This document shows positions 56,830 through 64,000 of a stretch of DNA of 64,000 nt, piece by piece. The DNA comes from Heliocidaris tuberculata. Lineage: Eukaryota; Echinodermata; Echinoidea; Camarodonta; Echinometridae. Numbering within the stretch: the stretch's first letter is position 1; the number at the start of each line of letters is the position of its first letter. A program made the position numbers and the translations under genes. Under the pieces are notes generated by a model, which worked only from the letters and a program-made list of their open reading frames with translations, was not told the DNA's origin and made no database searches. The stretch spans positions 10,028,468-10,092,467 of the forward strand of contig CM046847.1 of NCBI GenBank assembly GCA_025618425.1, written 5' to 3'.

Positions 56830-57590
56830 GACAGTTCATATATGCATTTTAGAAGACTAGATTTTCCATCATATCAGCACATAAAGTCCTTCCGCCAAGA
56901 GCATAACCATCCGACATCTCCCTCCGTATGAACTCACCGCGCCCGGATAATGATGCACGTGTCATTCATTTCTGGCACTTTGTTGAACGATGATGACTAA
57001 TTGTCCCCCATATTACTGGGCAGCCAGTTGATAACACATCTGCTTCGATGACAGTGAAGTATGGCTTGCACAATGGCATTTAGGAGCCAGCTGAAAACAG
57101 GTCCAAGTATTTTGCCAGGGTTTGTGTGGGTTTATATTTTTCTCCGCTTCCATTTTTTTCAGCCGTCGTCGCAGTCTTTGATGGCCAACATGGGAAGATC
57201 AACAAGCATGTCTGCATGATAAACCCACAGTTTCTGTTTAATCATTATGCCTGTCAGTATTTTCAAAGTAAATTATGAGCAAAATTTAAGTTTGGAGCTC
57301 GAAAAATATTGTGAACTGACTGATAATCAGCTAATGATCATCAACACTACAGCTGTTTATAGGTATATCTTCCAATCTGTTACATAAAGCATTGTGATTA
57401 AACACAACTTCAAAATAAAACCCAACTTGACTTTAAACCAAAGAGATTCACAAGTTTGAGTGTTTTAAAAGTCAACTTTTAATGCAGTTTTTCAGTTACA
57501 GACAAAACAGCAAGTTTGAATCCTGTTGATTCACATTAGAAGTTAATATGTGAGGGTAACAGGTTTGATCCTCATGGTGTTAAATTTCAA
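56830..57590. other. Gene-free stretch; unique block at 56.9-57.06 kb
   Basis: 56890-57060 is GC-balanced, with TGATGACTAATTGTCC and GATAACACATCTG. Nothing coding. Confidence 0.35.
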
Positions 57591-57593
57591 GAG

Positions 57594-57678
57594 CATATCA
57601 TCTGTTTGGTGCCAGAAGGGTGTAACTCTGTACAAAAGATGGAACTTAACACCCTTCTGGCTATAAACAGACGATATG
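57594..57678. mobile_element. Hairpin element, family H, copy 6
   Basis: CATATCATCTGTTTGGTGCC then AGAAGGGTGTAAC pairs with GTTAAC-type ACACCCTTCTGGC..AAACAGACGATATG across a 20-bp spacer containing TCTGTACAAAAGATGG. It is the best-preserved copy. Confidence 0.9.
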
Positions 57679-57679
57679 C

Positions 57680-58729
57680 TACCTGTCTTTGACCGGCAGA
57701 TTGCTCAAAATGGGGAAAGCAGGATAGGGATTACTTCTTAAGTTGATAGAAGCATTACGAACCATATATCTGTCAGGATCCTAATCAAGGGTGGTCTTTA
57801 CACGTTCCAATTGCGGATGGTCGCCGGTTGAAATAGGAGATGACCTCTCATCAGAGATGGTTATCGACTAGAAGGATCCAGTGGCGATGGCATACATATG
57901 TTGCAAGATTTGCCAGCTTGAAGACAGCAGTGCTTACACAGACAGCAGCCTTGCATTTTGTATGATTATTGCTCTTATGAAAAGACAAGCTGTCCTCGAT
58001 GAAGTTTAACCATCATAACCATGAAGTTAATGATATAGTTGACCATCATGATGATGCATGGGGATGTTTGTAGAGAATTAATTGTGCTGTAGATTTTAAA
58101 TACATCCTGAATTAGAGTAAGAATTTAAATGACCCTCTTCATTTAAATTTTACAATAGATTAAAATTAAACCAGATATTTCAGACAGAAATTGAAATAAA
58201 ATTTGTAATAGAAATCAACCACTTGTCTTGTTAACAATTCAGATTATCTTTTATGATCGAGGTTATGAGGATATTCACGAAAAAGGGAATGATATGTATT
58301 GATGTTGCAATGAAAATACTAGATTAAATGTGGAAATATTACAATGTCACTGAGATATCCCATAAATGCCTTGAAATTATCCAATATTATTGGTAGTCCC
58401 ATTTCCCAATATAGTATACTTTTGTGTTGCAAAACTGATGAGAATACAATTCAAGTGTGCTTGTTTGTTATTTAAGAAGAATGAAACTAATCAAACCCCG
58501 TAATCAAAACCTAATACAAAACACAGTAAAACTGACTCGGAATTTTTGCCTTGCATTCATTCTTTCTGCCAATTCAATATTAGACATCATTTCTTGGTCA
58601 AGGAGATTTGAAATCCAATCATGCTGATTAAATTTTATCCCTGGATTTCCTTGAATAATTGATTTCTTGTCAGGTCAACGGTTTGATTTGTCGAAGGACA
58701 TAGCCTGTGGATAACATGTAAGCCTCACC

Positions 58730-58774
<45 letters not shown>

Positions 58775-59335
58775 GTGCATAGTCAAGGGGATTTTTTTTT
58801 TTCTTGTCATAGAATCTCTTTGCTACAGTTCAATAATTCATCAAACCATGAATACTGCCTGAATGCAAATGTGCACTTTGAGATGTTTCTCGACTGTATT
58901 TGGTTGTAACCATCTACATTTCTTATGATTTGAAGAGAGTGTACTGGTGTTAATTGATTAGTCACTATTTTTATGTTTGCTTGTCGTGTTCTGTACTGCT
59001 GTCATAAAGGGTATTCAATTTAACTCTTTGATTTGATGACTCACGGTGTGTACAACAATACCATCAAGCTTTTTGTGGATTTTCCTTTTTAATAACATTG
59101 GGTGTGATATGAAAATAGCCTTCAACATTTCAACAAAAAAAAATCCTCTCTGTACTTCAAAGTATTGGTGTATAAGTTTTTGTTGTTGTTGACTGTTAAG
59201 TGTACCTGCGATACACAACTGGAAGTGGTAATATAGAAAAGACTTCAATAATCTTCAGAATTGAAGGAGGCAGCTGTACCCAAGGAAGAAGAAGAAAAGG
59301 AAGATGACTGCAACAGTTACTATCAATTAACCTAT
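57680..59335. other. Gene-free stretch with an (AT)n run
   Basis: (AT)n at 58733-58771 (about 19 units). No gene recognised; the 77-codon minus frame at 59015-59248 is unsupported. Confidence 0.45.
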
Positions 59336-59340
59336 TGCCT

Positions 59341-59791
59341 ATTGGAACCGGATGATTTCTGTATTAACCCTTTCTAGACAATTGACAACATTTTGTGGTT
59401 TGGCTCAATAACTTTTGATTCAGAGCTATTAAAAGATAACCAGATGCATGATTAGAAAGAGCAAAAATTTCTAAACATACTATATCCAATTCTGTTGCAT
59501 GACCATATTGCGTTTGATGCTAGGAATTTTAAAAGGAAAATAGCCTTTAAAATCCTTAAATTGGCAAAACATTGAGAGGTTGAAAATCATTGTTTTTTGT
59601 GGAAATTGGCATTTTTTTCAACTTTTCAACAAAGTTCCTAACCATGTCTTTTGTTTTCAAGACATTACATCTTATTAAAAGCATGTAGCACTAAAAGAAA
59701 AATATTATTGTTGCCAAGAACGAAATGTGATCAATTTCCTGCCCTGAAAGGGTAAAGCCTATGGGAATAAGAGAATTTAGCAGTCAACGGG
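59341..59791 (+). mobile_element. TTAA mini-element, family M, copy 6, split by a family T insertion
   Basis: The left part CCTATTGCCTATTGGAACC..TTTCTGTA is interrupted at TTAA 59364-59367. It resumes at 59757 with GCCTATGGGAATAAGAGAAT then TTAGCAGTCAACGGG. Confidence 0.75.
59368..59752 (+). mobile_element. piggyBac-like TTAA MITE, family T, copy 5
   Basis: 385 bp, start CCCTTTCTAGACAATTG and end CTGCCCTGAAAGGG. The left TTAA is intact; the right one has decayed to TAAA. It is + oriented, opposite to the copy at 34378 that sits in the same family M site. Confidence 0.85.
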
Positions 59792-60049
59792 TTCATTTCA
59801 GACTATTAATCATCAGTGGTAAAAGTAGAAGATGGATGAGTCGGAAGAAAAAAAAAACGTATTTGCGTTTCGATCATGATTTAACAGACAAAGCAATGTG
59901 ATATTGTCTTTCTCTGAGTAATATTTGAAATCAAATGAGATTTGTGGAATAGCATGATATAGAGAGTCTATTTATGTAAATATCTCAATATTGCCAGTGA
60001 TGAACAATCCTTATCATTGATCATTACAATGCACCTTCATATAATAAAT

Positions 60050-60332
60050 AGTAATGATAATAATATTCTGGATTTATATTGCCCGCGTACAATGTATGTC
60101 GGTCTCCACTCCATGGGGAGCATTTCACCCTGGCGACTTTTTACAGATGCTCACAATGCTGATCAAACCACAATGAATTTCACATTGTACCAGGTACCCA
60201 TTTAACACCTGGGTGGAGAGGAGCAATGTAAACAAAATGCCTTGCTCAAGGACATAAGTGCCTTGCTGGGGATCGAACCCACGACCTTCGCATCTCCAGT
60301 CAAGAGTTTAAACCACTCGACTACGACACTTC
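60050..60332 (-). mobile_element. tRNA-derived SINE, near full length
   Basis: The minus strand reads GTAGTCGAGTGG (A box-like, about 60322), GGTTCGATCCC (B box, about 60280), TTATGTCCTTGAGCAAGGCA, CTCTCCACCCAGGTGTTAAA then TGGGTACCTGG. It ends GCGGGCAATATAAATCCAGA and a TTATTAT tail. Confidence 0.9.
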
Positions 60333-60334
60333 TA

Positions 60335-60938
60335 CAGATCTATGACAGATGTAGATTTGGATAAACTAACTTCTCTTTCCAAACCTTTGTAAAATGCATT
60401 GAGCTGGTCTATATCTTCCCCTGAAATTCAAATTTCCTGGAAATTTATCCTGCAGTTGCACACCTAATGCATTCCAATTTTGGAAAGTAAAATGAAAATT
60501 CATGAATTCCTTCACCAGCTGTATAGCTCTATCTGATGACCTTGCCGAAGTCTGGTCCATGCGTTTTCCATCACTTAGAAGTCGTTTTTTTTTTCGGAAG
60601 AGCACTAAGTGATGAGTATATTTCTGGAAGGTTGTTGAATCTATTCTTTGTGTGTGTTTTTAGGGCGATTGCAGAGAGTCTGGAAACAGTTTTAATGGAT
60701 GAAGATAGCAGTCTGTTTTGGTTGAATTTATATGCGTTTGAGATTGCATAAAATTGAATTTGGTAGAGTGTACTACAAAATGTGCATTCTATGTAAAGTC
60801 TATGCTTTGTATGTTGATTTTAAACAAGGACAGTCTAAAAGCACATGTATTAGGTCAAATGAGAAAACTTGTAGTTGCTTGTTCAGATTTTAAAAAAAAT
60901 AACAAGGATATGTGAGGATATTCCTCAAGTCGATTTGC
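60335..60938. other. Gene-free stretch, nothing recognised
   Basis: Short unsupported frames on both strands. Confidence 0.45.
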
Positions 60939-60939
60939 A

Positions 60940-61228
60940 ATAATAATTTTTATTGATTTACATTTTTTTAATCCCAATTATAGATATTTTAACTTTCTAC
61001 ATTTATCTATTTCTTTTTTTTTAATGAATTGAATTGCTCTAATTTCTCAATTGTAATAAGAAGTCAATATGATGTTACTTGAATGCAATTGTTAATAATG
61101 AAATGATATTATGAAATGTTTCGTGAGAAATTATTGTAAACATGCGCAATTCAGCCAATGGCAAAGCAAAGCCAATGCAAAGCACTGTTCAAATAAAACC
61201 ATTATTGAATTGAATTGAATTGAATTGA
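60940..61228 (+). mobile_element. Retroelement 3' tail
   Basis: AT-rich sequence ends with CAAATAAAACCATTATTGAA then (TTGAA)n at 61199-61228. No protein remnant. Confidence 0.45.
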
Positions 61229-61229
61229 A

Positions 61230-63230
61230 ATTATGCACTACAGAAGTTCAAGACAAGTTCAAAATTTCACTTCAACGGGCTTGTTACTTTGTATTTAGAT
61301 CTGTAGAGTTCTTTATTATATATATCCAAATGAAAATATAAAAAAACAAAAAAGGAAGGAGATGGTAAAAATAAATGAATAGGGACAAAACTATGAAATC
61401 TTTATAGCCTAAATTGATTATTCTGTTAATTAATCTTATCAGTGGTGTGTGATTTGCAATTACTTGGGGATTAAACTTAGTGTGAAGAAAAATGTATGAG
61501 ATGATAATATAGGGTTGCTACAAAGTTCCTTTTTTACTGCCATCCTATTTATATATCACGTTATCAATTGCACATCCAAAAATAGCCAGTTATGAGGGAC
61601 AACAATGACCAAGTAAATTGTCTCTTGAGATTTGCATGCATATCACGATAACCTCTATCACAATTCAATCATAACATCTGCTATGCAATAGGATTTCGAA
61701 ATTGCTCCTGGAGAGAAAATTTTCTGGTATTGAATGAACTGAAGATGACACTTTAAACTCATTGAAGGATTTTTAAAAAGAAATTCAAGACTCAGCTTTC
61801 CTTTTTCAACTTGCATTGATTGATTGTTATTTTACTGGTACATTCGTGACTCAATTTTGTTTATTTTACTGGTACAATGTGCCACCAAAATGCCACTCTA
61901 TTTCCCCCAAATTAAAATATATTTTATAGTGCAGAATACAAATTGACAGTTTTTGTGAGGAAAGTTATTTGGACATATCCTAATGTTATGATAATTCAAA
62001 GATTTTCTTTTACTTATTTTTGTATGCTGCATTCTATACTGCAAGGCAAGTGGACTCCAATTGTGCAGTAACTATAACGCGCACATATCTGAACAATTTC
62101 AATCAAGGGTGCAAAAACATTTTATATGCAAATTGCACAAAATTAGTTCAGCATATATCTTCTACAAGTAATAAAACTCAAATTTTGTTCGTGTATGCTT
62201 GAAGTTTGCAAAATTATTGAACAAGATGAGCCCCCAAAATGCAACCAAAAAAATAAGAAGAAAAAGAACAAAAGAATAGCACTGATACTTAACGAATATC
62301 CAGTCAGCATCGAGACCGTGATGTCGTGACTAATCGACTGAGTTCAGTGAGTCATACCCGTTTGTGTGCATTAGATTGGAAATGTGACTCCTTTGGGGAT
62401 ATGCAGGATTTCCTTTGTGATGTTCATTTTGTCCTAAATCAGTTGGATTGAAATTTATTGTAGTGACATGCAGAGTCATACCTTCAGTTATAATTGTTTT
62501 TCAGAGAACAAAAGGGTATAGCAAATAGTATGAATTTTGAAGTCCATGGACACTAAATATAAGCACTTGCTTATCATTTGCCCTTTTAGTGATTGATAAA
62601 ATCCTAACAAATTTGTTTTCTTCCTACTGGATTTATTAGTTTCATTTTAAATTAACATACATTTAATACATACATTAACATGTATGTATTCAATATGTTT
62701 CATCCAAAGTCATCTGAGGCTTTAGTGTTTAACTTCCTAGTTTATACTGCAGAGCGAAAAATACTTTGATATTAGATATGCTTGCAATATAGTCCACATC
62801 TTTAAGATATCGCCCTTTGTTTCATGCAGCATTTTTAAAAAGTTTAGCATTTTCTTTAGAGATAATAATATATCTTAAATTTTTGTATATTGATTTTATG
62901 TAGAGACATTTCAAATAGCCATTCCACCTGTTTTTATATTTCCCTATTAAAAAGAAAATAAAACATATGATTGTCGTGCCCATTGAAGTATATTTATGTT
63001 CTGTGCCATATGGAATCAATAGGCAACACCATTCCACCTGCATTATATATACTTGTGAGGATGTCTGTCCAGTAAAAAGCTAATGATTATTTCTAAAAGT
63101 GTGATTCAGTTTGCAGGATTGCATTGTCATGATTGGTGATTATCTTATTATAATTTGAGTAAGGCCAAAATGCTTTGTTATTGAAAAACTTTTTGGTGCT
63201 TGCATATATGATGGGTTTAAAATACCAAAA
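61230..63230. other. Gene-free stretch; unique block at 62.3-62.4 kb
   Basis: 62290-62420 carries GTGAGTCATAC, GACTAATCGACTGAG and GTGACTCCTTTGG and is denser in mixed motifs than its AT-rich surroundings. No gene recognised. Confidence 0.35.
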
Positions 63231-63235
63231 TGATA

Positions 63236-63405
63236 ATCATGATAATAATAATACCTGCATTTGTATGGTGCCTTTCCAGTTAGTAATTGATCAAAGCGCT
63301 TCACAGTGTATTATTACCCCGGTCATTGGATCCAGTTATGATTCTGCACTTATAGTGCCATTCTCTACTCCACTAGGGAGCATTCCAGTGTGGCAGCCAT
63401 TTCAT
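63236..63405 (-). mobile_element. SINE 3' region
   Basis: The minus strand reads CACTGTGAAGCGCTTTGATC..GGCACCATACAAATGCAGGT and a TATTATTATTATC tail, the usual 3' end form of tRNA-SINEs in marine invertebrates. Confidence 0.6.
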
Positions 63406-63409
63406 AGGC

Positions 63410-64000
63410 GTACATATACTAATTCCACGAGTCAACCTTTAATTTTTAAGACAAACACATGAGATCTAGACATCAAAATACAAGGGGTATGAATAATTAT
63501 GTTGTTAACTGTATATACATGTACAGACCTCTTTTTAAGAAAATATACATATATCCAACATCAAACTCTCTTATGCATTTATTTGTGTATTATGTTTATG
63601 ATCACCTCTGTCTCATTAAGGCATGTACATCATCCGCGTACATGAAAATGGATAAAAAGGATACTTTTTTCAGCATTAGGCACGAAACCTGGGTTACGTG
63701 TTTAGGGTATCAAAAACAGCAAAACTCAAGAAAAAGGGTATCCATATTCAGAGGTGATAAGGAGAAGATCCGTGGAAAGGGGGGGGGGGTGAATATAGTT
63801 TGGTAATGTGTTCCAAATTAGGTTGAATTTCTTTTACAGTTCCTCTTTGGCTAAAAAAGGTCTATGATGATGATGTAATCCTCAAATAGGATTTAAAATA
63901 CCACACAAGATATAAAATCACCGTTAAGGGTATAAAAATCAGAGATGTTAGAAGGGTTTCCCTGTTTAGGGTATCAAAACTACTCCTACTGCAATCCCTG
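63410..64000. other. Gene-free stretch, nothing recognised
   Basis: A 115-codon frame (63459-63806) runs through AT-rich sequence into a G10 run. No recognisable domain. Confidence 0.4.

Noticed and set aside
1..64000. Intact reverse transcriptase, integrase, transposase or viral gene
   Set aside because: No frame of adequate length or with the expected motifs is present on either strand; all mobile elements seen are non-autonomous or 3' fragments.

Overview
This 64 kb window looks like nuclear DNA of a marine invertebrate, most likely an echinoderm of sea-urchin type. It is AT-rich, has almost no long open reading frames, and is crowded with short TTAA-flanked, hairpin and terminal-inverted-repeat elements, tRNA-derived SINEs, CT/GA microsatellites and long poly-G/poly-C tracts. 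There are no operons, ribosome binding sites, CRISPR arrays or rRNA genes, and no tRNA gene that is not a SINE head. The taxonomic call is an inference from repeat style and gene architecture, not from a marker gene.

The only convincing protein-coding gene lies on the + strand. A promoter-like stretch near 11.65 kb is followed by a leader with several upstream ORFs. Then comes a long first coding exon (12154-13795, 547 codons plus one base) encoding a Ser-rich, probably disordered protein with one coiled coil. It ends in a good GTAAGC splice donor in phase 1. About 10 kb downstream, at 23764, an acceptor opens a short exon that continues the frame in the right phase for 32 codons and then stops. 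If that exon is real, the gene is about 12 kb long and encodes about 580 residues. I do not recognise the family.

The rest is intron and intergenic DNA, and its interest is mainly in the repeats. (i) A piggyBac-like TTAA family of about 390-410 bp has six clear copies plus one diverged copy. Two of these have inserted, in opposite orientations, into the same TTAA of two copies of a 72-75 bp TTAA mini-element. (ii) A 7SL/Alu-like SINE head at 4.46 kb sits on a body that resembles that of a tRNA-headed SINE at 47.9 kb. (iii) A 1.2 kb foldback element lies at 2.4-3.65 kb. (iv) Nested terminal-inverted-repeat elements fill 16.1-16.9 kb. (v) A perfect 21-bp-arm palindrome lies at 48.43 kb. (vi) At 53.8-54.9 kb a duplication contains an insertion whose empty site is preserved in the second copy. 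(vii) Several degenerate tandem arrays occur (6.1-7.6, 15.4-15.7, 32.0-32.4, 38.0-38.5, 48.5-49.2 and 50.7-51.5 kb).

Several unique stretches (around 11.1-11.5, 24.8-25.1, 28.0-28.2, 42.1-42.3, 47.46-47.64, 54.9-55.1, 56.9-57.06 and 62.3-62.4 kb) look like candidate cis-regulatory DNA by eye only. I found no intact transposase, reverse transcriptase, viral gene, toxin gene or defence system.
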